Source: Salvia splendens (Eukaryota; Streptophyta; Magnoliopsida; Lamiales; Lamiaceae). Taken from it: a stretch of 64,000 bases of DNA. Positions 9,501 through 21,495 of the stretch are shown in pieces. How positions within the stretch are numbered: the first letter of the stretch is position 1; each line of letters opens with the position of its first letter. Made by a program: the position numbers and the translations under genes. The stretch is taken from positions 1,240,001 to 1,304,000 of the forward strand of contig NC_056050.1 of the NCBI RefSeq assembly GCF_004379255.2. The letters run 5' to 3'. The notes under the pieces were generated by a model. It was not told the origin of the DNA. It ran no database searches and saw only the letters and a list, made by a program, of their open reading frames with translations.

Positions 9501-12356
9501 CAAGCCATTAATATATACCCGTCTCCAAAAAATAAGATTTATTTTAATTTTAGTCTTTTCCTTAAAAATAATTTTTGGGTAGGACTCATTTTACACCAAC
9601 AATTATAAGGCATGACTCATTTTACAGTTCAATCACTTTTTCTTTCCATCTCTAGCTTACTTTACTAATTGTGCATAAAATATGTGCTTATTCAAAAATA
9701 TTTATTTTTATGATACAGAGGGAGTATGAATTAATTAACATTAAAAATGAAGTCTAAAATTATACATATACATTAGCTCAAACGAAGATTTTTGTCCTAC
9801 ACAATATATATACGGTACATTTCGGTCCAAGCAATATGAATTGATATATTTTGGTCCAAGCAATATGAATTGATCTAAAATGATTTTATTTTTAACTGAA
9901 GCGCTAAATGACTATAAGTTTACCTCATCCACAAGTTAATCACTACTACTTTCTTTTTTGGTTTGTCGCAACTAAGAAGATCCATTACTCAAAATGAAAA
10001 CACCATTCTCTCTATTATATTCTCTCTCTTATTTTTCTCTCTACTTCACACACAAAATAAAGTTGCATAAATTCTCGTACTGCCCAAGGAAGGGGTCATC
10101 TTCCTTGAGATGGAGGGAGTAATTAAAAACTAAAATATTGTTAACTAATTACTAAAAATTAACAAAATATAAGAAAATATAATTTATTTTTTTATATAAT
10201 TGTTTCTGAAAAATTATGATTTATATTTTAGTATAACTTGTTTTGAAAAAATCGTAATAAATAGTTATAGTGGATAAATAGTAAAGTAAAATCGAGAATA
10301 ACGTAGATAAGAGTCATCTCTACATTATTTTCGGTTTTACTTTACTATTTATCCACTCCAACTATTCATTACGATTTTTTCAAAATGAGTGCAAAAAATG
10401 AAGTGACTCAACTTTCTTGGGACAAAGGGAGTATTAATGATTTGTTATGTGAATTATATTTATGATATGAATTTTTCAAAAATAAATTATATTTTGAAAC
10501 TCTCATATGAATTATTATTTCTATTACAACTTTGTTTCCAAAATAAATTGTATGTTCTTATATAAATTTTCTATTTTTCTCAGAAAATAAAATTTATTTT
10601 TTCTTGTATTTTAAGTGCAACATATGCGAAATTTCTTTCATAAAAAATAAATGATAATATGATTCTTTTTTAGAAATTATTATTATATTTTGTGATATAT
10701 TGTTTAAGAAAATAAATTATACTTTCTTATATAAGTATAGTTTTCTGATATTATTTTCTCATATAATTTTTTCAGAAATAAATAATTTTATTCTATAACT
10801 TTTTTCAAAAAAATATAATTTATTTTCTTGTAATATTTGGATCAATTCATATTTTTGGGACCAAAACATGGAGTACTAAACAAAGCGTAGGATCATAAAG
10901 TTATCTTTGAGCAAATATTTGGGACTAAAAATTAACTAGGTTTTATATTTATTAATACAATAATATAAATGATTAAACTCGTAAAAATATACTTGGCATC
11001 AGCAAATTTTGGACAAATTCATATTGTTTGGGATTAAACTACCAAACTTAACATGAAACAGATAAAAAAGTGAAAGAATAATTTTTAGGAGATGATCTTA
11101 GTATAACTATAGAACACTAATTTAGTTCACTTAAGAGCGATTTTAGTTCACTGAAATAGCAATTTAGTTCACTATAAATTATAATGAAATATTTACTCCG
11201 TGAGTTATTTAGTTCACTATAATGACGTTTTGCTTCACTCCTTGTTTTCAAATTCGTGTTGTGAACTAAAAACACTGTTATAATGAACTAAATTCATGTT
11301 ATCTAGTTATGCATTTAAGTAGTGGTTGTACATATACAATACAAAATGTCCCTAAATTTTAAATTCAATTGAATTAAATAACAAGTTAGTTTTGTTATAA
11401 GTGATTGGTATAAGTTGTTGCGCACACCTGTTAATTTGTTCCCGGCAAGACTCAACTCTTGGAGGTTGAGTAAATTGTCCAAATTAGTGGGTATTCTTCC
11501 AGACAATTTATTGCCAATGAGGGCTATGAGTTCCAACCGTGAAATGTTGAAAATAGAAGATGGAATATTTCCTATCAAAATATGGAAAATGAGGTCAACG
11601 AGAATAGTAAAATCAATGTGAAAGCTTCATTGAATTAATTCATGGATTAATATAATTACCCAGGAGATCGTTAGAACATAGCGATAAAGTTGTAAGCATA
11701 CTAAGATTCCCAACTTCGGTTGGAATGTTTCCACTGAACATATTCATTGACAACCTCAACTCCTCCAGCTTGCTGCACTTATGTATATTCCTTGGAATTT
11801 TTCCATAGATTTGATTCATTTTAAGCAATAATTGCTTCAGTTTCGGAGTATTATTACATATATCACTTGGCAACGCGCCTGAAAGGCTGTTAAACCTCAG
11901 ATCAATATATTCCAATACAGACATGTTTGTAAGGATACCTCTTGGTATTTCTCCACTGAAGTTGTTGTATGTCACATTTACTTGCTTCAAACGGCGTAGT
12001 TTAGACAGCTCAGCAGGTAAGACGCCTGTGAAATAGTTGGAGCTGACGTCTAAGGACAGAAGAAACGTTAGATTTCCGAGATGTGGGGAGAGGCTTCCAT
12101 AGAGGGCGAAGTTGGAGAGGTTGAGGGCCGTGACCCTGTGGTGTTTGATGCCACATGAGACACCGACCCAATCACAGATGGAAGTGTTGGTGAGCCAGTT
12201 GTTGCTCAACACGCCATTCGTGTCGACTGTGATGGCTTTTTTGAAAGCAAGAAGAGCATCTTTATCGGTTGGTGATGAAGATGAGGTGAGGGTGAAGAAG
12301 ATGTTTAAAGTAATTAAAAGCATGAGTGAAAAAGGGAGTAAGAAAGAGGTCTCCAT
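6559..12356 (-). CDS. RLP-1: LRR receptor-like protein, chimeric, 4 exons
   Basis: Predicted cell-surface receptor without a kinase. Exons on the minus strand are 12356-11660, 11571-11428, 8959-8888 and 8546-6559. All junctions are GT-AG and phase 1, and the joined frame is 2901 nt (966 aa). The ATG encoding METSFLLP was chosen because it opens a signal peptide like those of the paralogs. Order: signal peptide (~1-30), LRRNT cap (CDWVGVSC), LRRs, a first island region, a second near-copy of that region, the last LRRs, the cap with CGFPLSRKC, an acidic run (EEEDDDDDDDD), a membrane segment (CGFVIGGIVGG) and a short basic tail. The first half resembles LRR-XII kinases, the second half Cf-type RLPs. 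Such RLPs usually signal through SOBIR1-type partners (family knowledge). The 2.4-kb intron 2 could hide an exon, but none was seen. Confidence 0.85.
7084..8175 (-). repeat. Internal tandem duplication in RLP-1 (2 x ~182 codons)
   Basis: Within the last exon of RLP-1 two consecutive blocks, about 8175-7630 and 7629-7084, encode the same series: GFIPTTFP.GC, LDLNGNKLEG, SLSNCRSL, NN..TFPVWT, LRVLILRSNNFSGT, FPHEYL-like island start, FTLIVKGL, TIDMSSN.FSGSIPNS. The period is about 546 bp. The copies differ at many codons and in the island insert, so the duplication is not brand new. RLP-2 has a single copy of this block. Confidence 0.9.
8960..11427. other. Long intron 2 of RLP-1 with MITE-like inserts
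   Basis: It is AT-rich with no coding sequence recognised. It contains a directly repeated phrase (GGTCCAAGCAATATGAATT twice, 9824-9876), MITE-like ends with GGAGGGAGTA near 10120 and GGGAGTA near 10430, and the hairpin listed separately at 10231-10396. Expansion by such elements explains the intron length compared with the short introns of RLP-2. Confidence 0.55.
10231..10396. repeat. Long hairpin (inverted repeat, ~80-bp arms)
   Basis: The left arm begins TTTTGAAAAAATCGTAATAA and the right arm ends with the near-exact complement ATTACGATTTTTTCAAAA. The arms are complementary along almost their whole length (GGATAAATAGTAAAGTAAAA against TTTTACTTTACTATTTATCC), with a loop of only a few bases around 10310. 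It sits in intron 2 of RLP-1 and is followed by a Stowaway-like end (GGGACAAAGGGAGTA), so it is probably the core of a MITE. Confidence 0.75.
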
Positions 12357-12429
12357 GAAAGTGGTAGTAAAATGCAATTTAGTTTTGCTAATGATGATGA
12401 AGTGGTTTAAAAAAGAAGGTATTAAATAG

Positions 12430-12480
12430 TAGTCAATGTGAGCTAAATGAAGTGGTATATATCACAGAGTTTACAATTTC
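12430..12480 (-). promoter_or_regulatory. Probable RLP-1 core promoter (TATA box)
   Basis: On the minus strand GATATATACC lies at 12464-12455, about 100 bases before the RLP-1 ATG at 12356. Position and sequence fit a TATA box. The start of transcription cannot be read from sequence alone. Confidence 0.4.
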
Positions 12481-13339
12481 TAGAATACGATTATCAATCA
12501 TATTCACAATTTTTGTTAAATAGATGCATCGTGTATATTCATAAATATCTAAAAAGAAAATCAGGCAAACACAACATGGACACATAATATACAAAAACAA
12601 AAGGTGGATTAGGTCTACATAATATACAAAAACATAACATGGACTTGGTCCACATATTAAATGCATGGCCATAAAACTGCTAAGAACTATTGACAACTGG
12701 CTATTGCTTTTGGACTTCTACATATAAAATACAAAAACATAAAATGGAGTTAGTACACTTGTATGGATGCATCTAATTTTTCCAATGGACTTAGTACACT
12801 TGTATGGATGCATCTAATTGAAAAACAACAGTTTGGTGGTACTCCGGGCATGAAAATATAATTATTTTGATACTATCTGTTTCTTATATCTATAGTTACA
12901 TTTTGGAAAAATCCGATGATATTTTGATACTACTTGTTCTTATATACTCCCTATGTCCCAAACAATATGCACTTTGGGATCGGCACGAGTTTTAATACAA
13001 AATTGGTAAAGTAAGAGAGAGGTAAAGAGAAAAAATAATTAAAGTATTGCTAGTAGAGAATAAGTCTCATCTCATTAGAGAAAAGAGAGTTTCTAAAATT
13101 GGAAAGTGCATATTCTTGTAGGACAGACTAAAAATGAATGAGTGCATATTTTTAGCAATACAAATAGTGGAATCATTTTATTCTCCTAATGTACAAAATT
13201 TTTAAGATGGTTGAAAAAAGAAAAAGAATGAGTACGAGCTGTAAATTACTGAAATGTAATTTTAACAGTCTTTATGGAACTAGTTCCTTTATGAATTCAA
13301 CATAGAATGCTCATATCACCAACATGAAAAACATTTTTG
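12481..13339. other. Intergenic with short direct repeats and a MITE remnant
   Basis: A 38-bp phrase around TAGTACACTTGTATGGATGC occurs twice in tandem (about 12747-12822). Three variants of ATATACAAAAACAT lie at 12585-12740. A Stowaway-like MITE starts after TA at 12947 (CTCCCTATGTCCC) and seems to end near 13165. No gene seen. Confidence 0.45.
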
Positions 13340-14421
13340 AGGTTGGAATTTCACCTGTGAATGTGAGTCTGTTATAGTATACATCAAGAATAGTTAAATC
13401 AACGTGAAAGCCCCATTGAATTAATTATACATCGATCATAGAGCTTTTATTCGGCGCCAAAAGAGTAGTATTTTAGATATAAGTTGTTGTTGCTAAGATA
13501 CAACACTTGGAGGTTGAGTAAATTATCCAAATTCGTGGGTATGCGTCCAGACAGTTTATTGCCATCGAGGTGTATGAATTCCAAACGCGAAACGTTGAAG
13601 ATAGAAGATGGAATATTTCCTATCAAAATATGGAAAAATGAAGTTAACTAGAATAGTTAAAATCAATGTGAAAGCTCCATTTCATTAATTATATGTAGAT
13701 TAGTATAGTTACCTTGGAGATCATTATCATATATAGATAGAAGTGTAAGCATAGTAAGATTCCCAACTTCGGTTGGTATGTTTCCGTTGAACATATTCGT
13801 TGACAAGCTCAACTCCTCCATATTGCTGCACTTGTGTATACTCCTTGGAATTTTTCCATATATTTGATTCATTATGAGAGATAATCTCTTCAGTTTCGGA
13901 GTGTTATTGCATATATTGCTTGGGAGAGCGCCTGTTAGGTTGTTAAACCTCAGATCAATATATTCCAATGTTGTCATGTTTGTAAGGATGCCTCTCGGTA
14001 TTTGTCCATTGAAGTTGTTACATGTCGCGTTTACTAGCTTCAAACGACGTAGTTTAGACAGCTCAGCAGGTAAGACGCCTGTGAAGTTGTTGGAGCTGGC
14101 GTCCAAGTATTGGAGAAAGGTTAGGTTTCCGAGATGTAGAGAGAGGATTCCATGGAGGCCGAAGTTGGAGAGATCGAGGCCCGTGACTCTTTGGTGTTTG
14201 ATTCCACACGAGACGCCGGCCCAGTCACAGATGGAAGTGTTGGTGAGCCATTTCTTGCTCAACGCGCCACTTGTGTCGACAGTAATGGCTTTTTTGAATG
14301 CGAGAAGAGCATCTCGATCGGTGGTGAAATCGGCTAGTGGTGTAGATGAGGTGAGCATGAAGAAGATGTTTATTGTAGTTAAAAGCATGAGTTGCAAAGG
14401 CAACTAGAAAGAGGTGGCCAT
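13340..14421 (-). pseudogene. RLP relic: exon 1 and exon 2 of a broken LRR receptor gene
   Basis: A third member of the RLP family on the minus strand. Exon 1 (14421-13713) matches RLP-1 throughout: signal peptide, LRRNT (CDWAGVSC) and five or more LRRs, ending at a phase-1 donor. Its sixth codon is TAG (14406-14404) where RLP-1 has a leucine codon, so the natural ATG gives no product. A TTG or a later ATG (LMLLTT) would shorten the signal peptide. The exon 2 remnant (about 13621-13484, FNVSRLEF..LDGNKLSGRIPTNL) has lost its donor, being replaced after NNNL by non-LRR sequence. About 13340-13390 matches the first bases of the large RLP exon. The rest of that exon is absent. Promoter sequence up to about 14830 is shared with RLP-2 (24640-24900), showing a common duplication. 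Confidence 0.85.
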
Positions 14422-15814
14422 GAAAATGTTACTTAATTGCTATATATTGTGATGAGGTTGTTGGTATAATGAATCAAGCCATGGAGGGTATTAATTATAT
14501 ATATATATATTTCCATCCCTATAATAATTTGAATCTCACACAGTAGATGGTGGCATGGTGCGTGTGAGCATGTGTTTTCTGCCATGTTTTTCACATATCA
14601 CATAATATGGTTTATAATTAACGCATGAGAAACTAGGAAGGGAAAAAAACACGTCAATATAGTCTATAATTAATTGAATTATTGATTCAATATGTATTCA
14701 CAGGTTTGCCGTCAACTTTATTATGCGTGTGAGACACGTGGGTTGATAATTGCAACCTTTTTGACTAATAATAGTAATCATTAATGAGATATGAACAAAA
14801 AAAATATGAAACACTTAATATAGGAATGAGGAAATACTATACTGAGTATTAGTTAATACTTCCCCTTACCCAAAAAAAAATAGACCGGTTTATCATTTCG
14901 GACCGTCCCTCCCAATTAGACAGAGTCTAAATATGAAAAGTTTTTAACCAATTACACATCACTAATAATGTGGACCCCACAATTCACAACACTACTTTCA
15001 CGGCCTTTTCCACCTCTCTTTATTACTTTTTCAATCTCTCTCTTAATTAAAAACCGTGTCATATATAAGTTTGTCTATTTTTTGGGATCAAGGACTTATA
15101 ATATACTGTATTGGAGCACTAATTTAGTTATGTCTTTAATATAATTTTACAAAAAAAATGAGCAATATATTAAAGTTTGCTGGAATATAAAAAGTACATT
15201 GAAGCACTAGTTTAATTTGAAGAAAATATATTAATGTTTGCCTGAATATAAGAAACATATTGGTGAACTTATTTAGTTTGAATGAAATATATTAAAATTT
15301 GTTGGAATATAAGAAATATATTAGAGCACTGATACGTACTTATTTAATTTGGAGGAAATATAGAAGTATTAAAGTTTGTTAGAAAAAAAATATATTAGAA
15401 CACAAATACGATATTTTCTTTAAGTTAACGCATTTTGAGAATCCCAACTTGTTATGAACTTCACAATATCGTCGCCACAAAAAAAGCTATATGCCCGACC
15501 ACCACAAGCAAAGCAAACTGCTACGAATCCACGCCGCTTACACTCGATGCCCCCGCCATTCAACGCTCAACACGTGCTCAATCGATCTTCATGCATCGAG
15601 TATTGCACAATGCCTGAAGCTCAAATGCTTGATCGAACTTCCATGCTCAATCTTGCAATGCTCAGCAAACACGATCGTGCTTCATGCATCAAGTATTTCG
15701 CAATTCTCATCGAACAAATGCTTGATCAAGCATGAATGCTAGATCTTGCAATGCTCATCAATGCATCAAGTAATAGTTCAGTGCTCAATTAATCAACAAT
15801 TTTTATGTCATGGT
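14422..15814. other. Promoter-like flank, two degenerate tandem repeats
   Basis: 14422-14830 is homologous to the region upstream of RLP-2. An (AT)n run lies near 14495. 15105-15405 is a degenerate AT-rich tandem repeat of about 75 bp in four copies (GGAGCACTAATTTA, ATATATTAAAGTTTG). 15569-15790 is a second repeat of about 90 bp with ATGCATCRAGTA, ATGCTTGATC and CTTGCAATGCTC phrases. The reading frames in it are repeat by-products. No gene is supported. Confidence 0.5.
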
Positions 15815-16266
15815 TGTTGGGTTTTGGTGTGGCTGGACCAACCATCGGCCCAAGTCATTATTGAGGGCCGAACTCGATTAAGCTCGGCTAACACCGAACT
15901 CGATTAAGCTCGGCTAACACCGAACTCGATTAACCTTCTCCAACACCGAGCTCGATTAAGCTCGGCTACCAACCGTTGTATTTGAACAGCTCGTTCAGTT
16001 ACAACGACTAGTTTTTCAGTTTTCAGTTTCACATCTTGTTTTTTCTCCATATATTCGTGTGATTCAAGAAACTAGATAGAGAAGTGAATACACTTTGTGA
16101 TTCTTGAGCTAGCTAGGTGAGTGATCCACAATCGAGTTGTTTTCTCCGATTGAGTAGCGAGCTAAGTGATAGTGTGTTGTAATCGCCTTCGTTTGCTTTG
16201 TATTCGTAATAATATCGTCCCACATTTGTTCGTGAATCTCGCGTCGATTCTGTATTTGATTCTTCA
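15815..16266 (+). repeat. 5' LTR of element 1 (452 bp)
   Basis: It begins TGTTGGGTTTTGG and ends GATTCTTCA. It has two full copies plus a diverged third of a 26-bp unit around GAACTCGATTAAGCTCGGC, which itself contains a CCGA...TCGG inverted repeat. Confidence 0.93.
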
Positions 16267-16300
16267 AATTGGCGCCGTCTGTGGGAAAGAAATCGGCGCG

Positions 16301-19300
16301 ATGTCTACGGCGAAATTCGAATTGGAGAAGTTTACGGGCAAGAATGACTTCGGTCTATGGAGATTGAAGATGAAGGCCGTGATGATGCAGCAAGGGCTTT
16401 GGGAAATCGTCAAAAATGGGGAGGCCGACACCGCCAAGGGTGCGGATGAAAAGGTCGATCCAAAGGCTCAAGAACTTCAACAAAAGGCGTATAGCACTCT
16501 GATCCTGAGTCTCAGCGATCGAGTCCTGAGGGAGGTTTCGAAGGAGGAGACCGCTGCGGCAGTATGGAGGAAGCTTGAGTCCATCTATATGACGAAGTCT
16601 CTTGCAAATCGCCTTCATCTGAAACAGAAGCTTTTCACCTTCCAGATATCAGAGGCGAAGAGCATCTTGGAGCAGCTCGAAGATTTTGGTAAATGCATGG
16701 ATGATCTGGAGAACATCGATGAGCAGATCAAGGATGAAGATAAAGCACTTATGCTTCTCAATTCATTACCGAAGAGCTTCGAACAATTCAAGGACGCTAT
16801 ACTCCTTGGAAGAGACTCCAAGATCACCTATGAAGAGGTGTATTCGGCCCTGAAATTGAAAGATTTTCAGAGTTCTTCAACAAGACTGCGTGATCAGGCT
16901 GGGGAAAGCTTGAACGTGAAAGCCAATATCAAGAAACCTGAAAAATGGAAGAGGCAGGGTTCTGAAAAATGGAAAGGAAAAGGCCAAAGGGAGTGGGATC
17001 AGAAGGAGTCCAGGTCTTGCAACTATTGCAAGAAACCTGGGCACATCAAGAAAAATTGCTGGGCCTTAAAGAAGAAGCAGGCTGATGGCAATTCTGATCA
17101 GAACACTGCTGACTGTGCAGCAGATTTGGAGCCGGCTCAGGTCATGAATGTGACTGAGAGGCCCATTGCAGACTCTTGGATCGTGGACTCCGGGTGCTCT
17201 TTCCACATATGCAGCCACAAGAATTGGTTTGAGAACCTGACTGAAGCACAGGGATCAGTCTTGCTCGGCAACAACCAGGTGTGTGTTGTTAAAGGCATTG
17301 GTAATATTCGTTTTAAGGTGCATGATGGTTCTATTAAATTGCTGACTGAAGTAAGGTATATACCTACTATTAAGAGGAACCTTGTATCTGTTGGTGTGCT
17401 TGAAATGAAAGGATTTTCTTGTGTATTTTCTGGTGGGAGTATGAGGATTATGAATGGTGGTGCTATTGTTATGTCAGCCTCTAGGATAAATAGATTATAT
17501 TATCTGGAGGCTGAGGTCATTGTGGGAGATTCCTATGTTGCTGAGGAACAGAATCTGGTGTTGTGGCACAAGAGATTAGGCCATGTGGGTGATAAAGGGC
17601 TTAAAGAATTGATCAAGAAGGGCGTTTTTGCATGTGATGATAGGGAGAGTGTAAAAATGTGTGAGTCTTGCTTACTGGGAAAAGGAAAGAAATTGCCTTT
17701 TGGCTCAGGAAAGCACAACTCCACAAGACCTCTGGATTATTGTCACAATGATCTATGGGGTCCTAGCCCGGTTAATTCCATAGGTGGTGGAAGGTACTTC
17801 TTGAGTGTAGTAGATGACTATAGCAGGAAGGTTTGGGTATGGATCCTCAAGGAGAAATCAGACACATTCAGCAAGTTCAGTGCATGGTACAAGGCAGTTG
17901 AAGTTGAGAAAGGGCATGGCTTGAAGTGTCTGAGGACAGACAACGGGCTTGAGTTCCTATCAAGGGAATTTGATAACTTCTGTGTGCAAAGGGGAGTGAA
18001 GAGGCATAGGACAGCTCCGGGGAATCCACAACAAAATGGAACCGCGGAGAGAATGAATAGGACTCTCCTTGAGAGAGTAAGATGCATGATTTTTGAATCT
18101 GGAGTGCCTAAGAAATTCTGGGCAGAAGCTGTCTCCACAGCAGCCAAATTGATCAATAAATGTCCATGCTCAGCCATTGGTTTTGATACTCCAGATGGCA
18201 GATGGTATGGAAGCCTAGGAGGTTATGAGAAGCTTAGGATTTTTGGTTGTAGAGCCTTTGCTCACACAAGGCAAGGAAAGCTAGAACCTAGAGCACTAAA
18301 ATGCATTTTCCTTGGCTACCAAGATGGTGCTAAGGCATATAGACTTTGGTGCACAGAAGAAGGGAATCAAAAAGTCATCATCAGTCGAGATGTCATTTTT
18401 GATGAGTCAATTATGCCATTCAAGCCTACTCTGCAGACAGTGACAACTCCAGAACCTGCTGGGGTCAGTTTTGATCAACTTGAACCAGAACATAGAGCCT
18501 CAGATGCTGCTGATTTCCAAGAGCCAATGATGTCCTCAGATGAGGAGAATGAGCAGCCTACTGATAATACTCCAGATGTCTCTGATCCAGAGCCACAAGT
18601 TCAGCAATATGCTCTGGCCAGAGACAGAACCAGAAGGGAAATCAGACCACCAGCAAGGTTCAGAGATGCAGATTTTGTATACTATGCCTTGTGTGTTGCA
18701 GAGGAGTTGGAGATCTCAGAACCAAGCACCTATAAGGAAGCTATTGGCAGCAAAGACAAAGAGAAATGGAAAATGGCTATGAAGGATGAGATAGACTCTC
18801 TCATCAAAAACAAAACTTGGATCCTAGTTCTCAGATCACAGATTCAACAAAGACCTATCTCTTGCAAATGGATTTACAAGAAAAAGGTGGAGGCCTCTGA
18901 GAATGATAGTATCAGATACAAGGCTCGCTTGGTTGCAAGGGGTTTCACACAGGAGGAGGGGATAGATTACACCGAGGTCTTCTCTCCTGTGGTGAAACAC
19001 AGCTCAATAAGGATACTCTTGGCAATTGTGGCTCGAAGAGATTGGGAATTGCAACAACTTGATGTAAAGACAGCTTTTTTGCATGGTGAGTTGGAGGAGA
19101 CAATCTATATGGAGCAGCCACAAGGATTCATAAGGCCGGGAGATGAGGATAAGGTCTGTTGTTTGAAGAGAAGCCTCTATGGACTGAAACAAAGCAGCCG
19201 GCAGTGGTACCTGACTTTTGACAGACAGATGGAGAGACTTGGCTTCAAGAAATCTGCCTTTGATAGCTGTGTTTACATAAGGTACAAGGGAGGTAAAGCT

Positions 19301-20293
19301 GTTGCTTACTTGTTACTTTATGTGGATGATATGCTTGTGGCAAGCCCTAGTAAGGCAGACGTGAAGCAAGTGAAGGAGGATTTGGAAGAAGCTTTTGAAA
19401 TGAAGGACTTGGGAAATGCAAAGAGAATTCTTGGCATGGATATCATAAGAGAGAGAGCTGCTAGGAAGTTATGGTTGATGCAGCATAGCTACATCAAGAA
19501 GATGTTAATCAAATTTCAGATGATTGACTCTAGAAAGGTATCAACTCCAACAAGTCCACACTTCAAGCTCTCTGTCAGTCAGAATCCAGCTAATGATCAG
19601 GAAAGGAAGTTGATGTCTAAGGTGCCTTATGCAAGTATTGTTGGGAGTATTATGTACATGATGTTGTGTACTCGGCCTGATCTGTCACATGCCATAAGCC
19701 TGACCAGCAGATACATGGCAGACCCGGGTAGCACACATTGGCAAGCTTTGAAGTGGATAATGAAGTATTTGGTGGGCACACAAGATTTGGGATTGTTGTT
19801 CTGCACAGCAGACGGTGAGGATGAGCTCATAGGCTACTGTGATGCAGACTATGCTGCAAATATTGATAGCAGAAAATCCCAATCTGCATATATCTTCAAG
19901 CTCTTTGGTACAGCAATCAGTTGGAAGTCTAATCTCCAATCTGTGGTTGCGCTCTCTACAACGGAGGCAGAGTATATATCCTTAGTAGAAGCGGTTAAAG
20001 AAGCTAAATGGCTAAAGGGAATATTGGGGGATTTTGGTGTGGTGCAAGAGGCTGTAACTATCTTGTGTGACAGCAACAGCGCCATTAGCTTGGCCAAGCA
20101 CCAGACTTTCCATGAGAGAAGTAAGCACATCGACATCAAACTTCATTTTGTAAGAGATGAGATAAGCAAAGGCGTGGTGGCAGTCAAGAAGGTCCACACC
20201 TCTGAAAATGCAGCTGACATGATGACTAAACCCCTACCAAGTGCTAAGTTCGAGCATTGTTTAGACTTGGTTAACTTGACTGCAAGAAGATGA
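16301..20293 (+). CDS. Copia gag-pol polyprotein of element 1 (1330 aa)
   Basis: Single uninterrupted frame. The ATG at 16301 was chosen because it follows the primer-binding site and gives the usual copia gag start ([15 protein letters not shown]). Order: UBN2-type gag (~1-200); zinc knuckle [14 protein letters not shown] (~240); aspartic protease [10 protein letters not shown] (~296); GAG-pre-integrase with LWHKRLGH and CESCLLGK (~420-470); integrase core with Asp in NDLWGP, Asp in RTDNG and Glu in GTAERMNR (~483-582); reverse transcriptase with LLYVDDM (~1006); RNase H with YCDADYA and STTEAEY (~1180-1215), ending TKPLPSAKF. All key catalytic residues that I can check are present. The product would make virus-like particles and copy and integrate the element. 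Confidence 0.95.
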   Translation: MSTAKFELEKFTGKNDFGLWRLKMKAVMMQQGLWEIVKNGEADTAKGADEKVDPKAQELQQKAYSTLILSLSDRVLREVSKEETAAAVWRKLESIYMTKSLANRLHLKQKLFTFQISEAKSILEQLEDFGKCMDDLENIDEQIKDEDKALMLLNSLPKSFEQFKDAILLGRDSKITYEEVYSALKLKDFQSSSTRLRDQAGESLNVKANIKKPEKWKRQGSEKWKGKGQREWDQKESRSCNYCKKPGHIKKNCWALKKKQADGNSDQNTADCAADLEPAQVMNVTERPIADSWIVDSGCSFHICSHKNWFENLTEAQGSVLLGNNQVCVVKGIGNIRFKVHDGSIKLLTEVRYIPTIKRNLVSVGVLEMKGFSCVFSGGSMRIMNGGAIVMSASRINRLYYLEAEVIVGDSYVAEEQNLVLWHKRLGHVGDKGLKELIKKGVFACDDRESVKMCESCLLGKGKKLPFGSGKHNSTRPLDYCHNDLWGPSPVNSIGGGRYFLSVVDDYSRKVWVWILKEKSDTFSKFSAWYKAVEVEKGHGLKCLRTDNGLEFLSREFDNFCVQRGVKRHRTAPGNPQQNGTAERMNRTLLERVRCMIFESGVPKKFWAEAVSTAAKLINKCPCSAIGFDTPDGRWYGSLGGYEKLRIFGCRAFAHTRQGKLEPRALKCIFLGYQDGAKAYRLWCTEEGNQKVIISRDVIFDESIMPFKPTLQTVTTPEPAGVSFDQLEPEHRASDAADFQEPMMSSDEENEQPTDNTPDVSDPEPQVQQYALARDRTRREIRPPARFRDADFVYYALCVAEELEISEPSTYKEAIGSKDKEKWKMAMKDEIDSLIKNKTWILVLRSQIQQRPISCKWIYKKKVEASENDSIRYKARLVARGFTQEEGIDYTEVFSPVVKHSSIRILLAIVARRDWELQQLDVKTAFLHGELEETIYMEQPQGFIRPGDEDKVCCLKRSLYGLKQSSRQWYLTFDRQMERLGFKKSAFDSCVYIRYKGGKAVAYLLLYVDDMLVASPSKADVKQVKEDLEEAFEMKDLGNAKRILGMDIIRERAARKLWLMQHSYIKKMLIKFQMIDSRKVSTPTSPHFKLSVSQNPANDQERKLMSKVPYASIVGSIMYMMLCTRPDLSHAISLTSRYMADPGSTHWQALKWIMKYLVGTQDLGLLFCTADGEDELIGYCDADYAANIDSRKSQSAYIFKLFGTAISWKSNLQSVVALSTTEAEYISLVEAVKEAKWLKGILGDFGVVQEAVTILCDSNSAISLAKHQTFHERSKHIDIKLHFVRDEISKGVVAVKKVHTSENAADMMTKPLPSAKFEHCLDLVNLTARR

Positions 20294-20356
20294 GGGAATT
20301 TTGGTGAAGGTGGAGTTTTGGCTGGCCGGATGGTGGATGCAGCCAAGGTGGAGATT

Positions 20357-20834
20357 TGTTGGGTTTTGGTGTGGCTGGACCAACCATCGGCCCAAGTCAT
20401 TATTGAGGGCCGAACTCGATTAAGCTCGGCTAACACCGAACTCGATTAAGCTCGGCTAACACCGAACTCGATTAAGCTCGGCTAACACCGAACTCGATTA
20501 ACCTTCTCCAACACCGAGCTCGATTAAGCTCGGCTACCAACCGTTGTATTTGAACAGCTCGTTCAGTTACAACGACTAGTTTTTCAGTTTTCAGTTTCAC
20601 ATCTTGTTTTTTCTCCATATATTCGTGTGATTCAAGAAACTAGATAGAGAAGTGAATACACTTTGTGATTCTTGAGCTAGCTAGGTGAGTGATCCACAAT
20701 CGAGTTGTTTTCTCCGATTGAGTAGCGAGCTAAGTGATAGTGTGTTGTAATCGCCTTCGTTTGCTTTGTATTCGTAATAATATCGTCCCACATTTGTTCG
20801 TGAATCTCGCGTCGATTCTGTATTTGATTCTTCA
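20357..20834 (+). repeat. 3' LTR of element 1 (478 bp)
   Basis: Same as the 5' LTR except for one extra 26-bp GAACTCGATTAAGCTCGGC-type unit (three full copies instead of two). Followed directly by the duplicated target ATGGT. Confidence 0.93.
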
Positions 20835-20839
20835 ATGGT

Positions 20840-21495
20840 CGTATCAAACAACACCGGTTCGCCATCAAACTAGTCGAACTAGCGTATTCAATTTTTAAAA
20901 TACTAGATATTGTGAAATACCAAAACTAGAACTCATTTAAGCAAAGACAGTAATCCGAGCACCGTACACAATAAGAAAACCTTTAACACGAACACATCTC
21001 GTAAAATTAAGACAACAAAGCGATTTAACAATATAAACTAGAGCGAGATCATAGACAATAGACCACAACAGTTCATATTTGGTACATCCACATAAAATCA
21101 GTCCATTTTCTTTTATAGGCGCGATAGGATTAACGACAAAACATGATAAGATCAAACCCAGACACCATAGAATAAGAAAGCATTAAATACAAACATGAAC
21201 ACATATCAATGAAATTTAAGTTGTGTTGACGTGACACGACAACAACGAAAATTATAAGCAGGTTAATATCAACTAGAACGAGGTTAGAGAGATTACAGAG
21301 AGTCAGAAAGCACCATACAATTTATATATTACTAGCTAACAGTGGCATATAATGCATGTTGGGTTGACAGTCGACACAGATAAAGCCAAAGCCAAAGCCA
21401 GACACCACACTATAAAGAAACCTTCGAGACAAACACGACCAGCTAACGACAAAACACAAATGTAGACTAACACTATGAACTAGAATGAGATCGCA
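20840..21495. other. Non-coding segmental duplicate of 25018-29600
   Basis: From 21057 (AGACCACAACAGTTCATATT) this matches the split region 25018-25068 plus 29245-29600, including AGATCAAACCCA, AACTAGAACGAGGTTA and AGCTAACAGTGGCATAT. It is the 3' flank of a minus-strand F-box gene. No gene of its own. Confidence 0.7.

Larger units (their letters stand above)
15815..20834 (+). mobile_element. Complete Ty1/copia LTR retrotransposon (element 1), 5.0 kb
   Basis: LTRs at 15815-16266 (452 bp) and 20357-20834 (478 bp) start TGTTGGG and end TTCA. The target site ATGGT is duplicated at 15810-15814 and 20835-20839. A primer-binding site TGGCGCCGTCTGTGGG follows the 5' LTR at 16270. Its first bases fit the ACGGCGCCA 3' end of a tRNA-Asp type, though the downstream match is imperfect. 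A polypurine tract AAGGTGGAGA precedes the 3' LTR. By eye the LTRs differ only by one 26-bp unit, so insertion is recent. The inner reading frame is intact, so the element may be autonomous. Confidence 0.95.

Noticed and set aside
12112..14407. Plus-strand frames opposite the LRR exons
   Set aside because: Antisense shadows of regular LRR codon patterns; the minus strand has signal peptide, LRRNT and correct splice sites.
15435..15742. Three overlapping frames of 60-93 codons
   Set aside because: They follow a degenerate 90-bp tandem repeat and have no recognisable protein motif.
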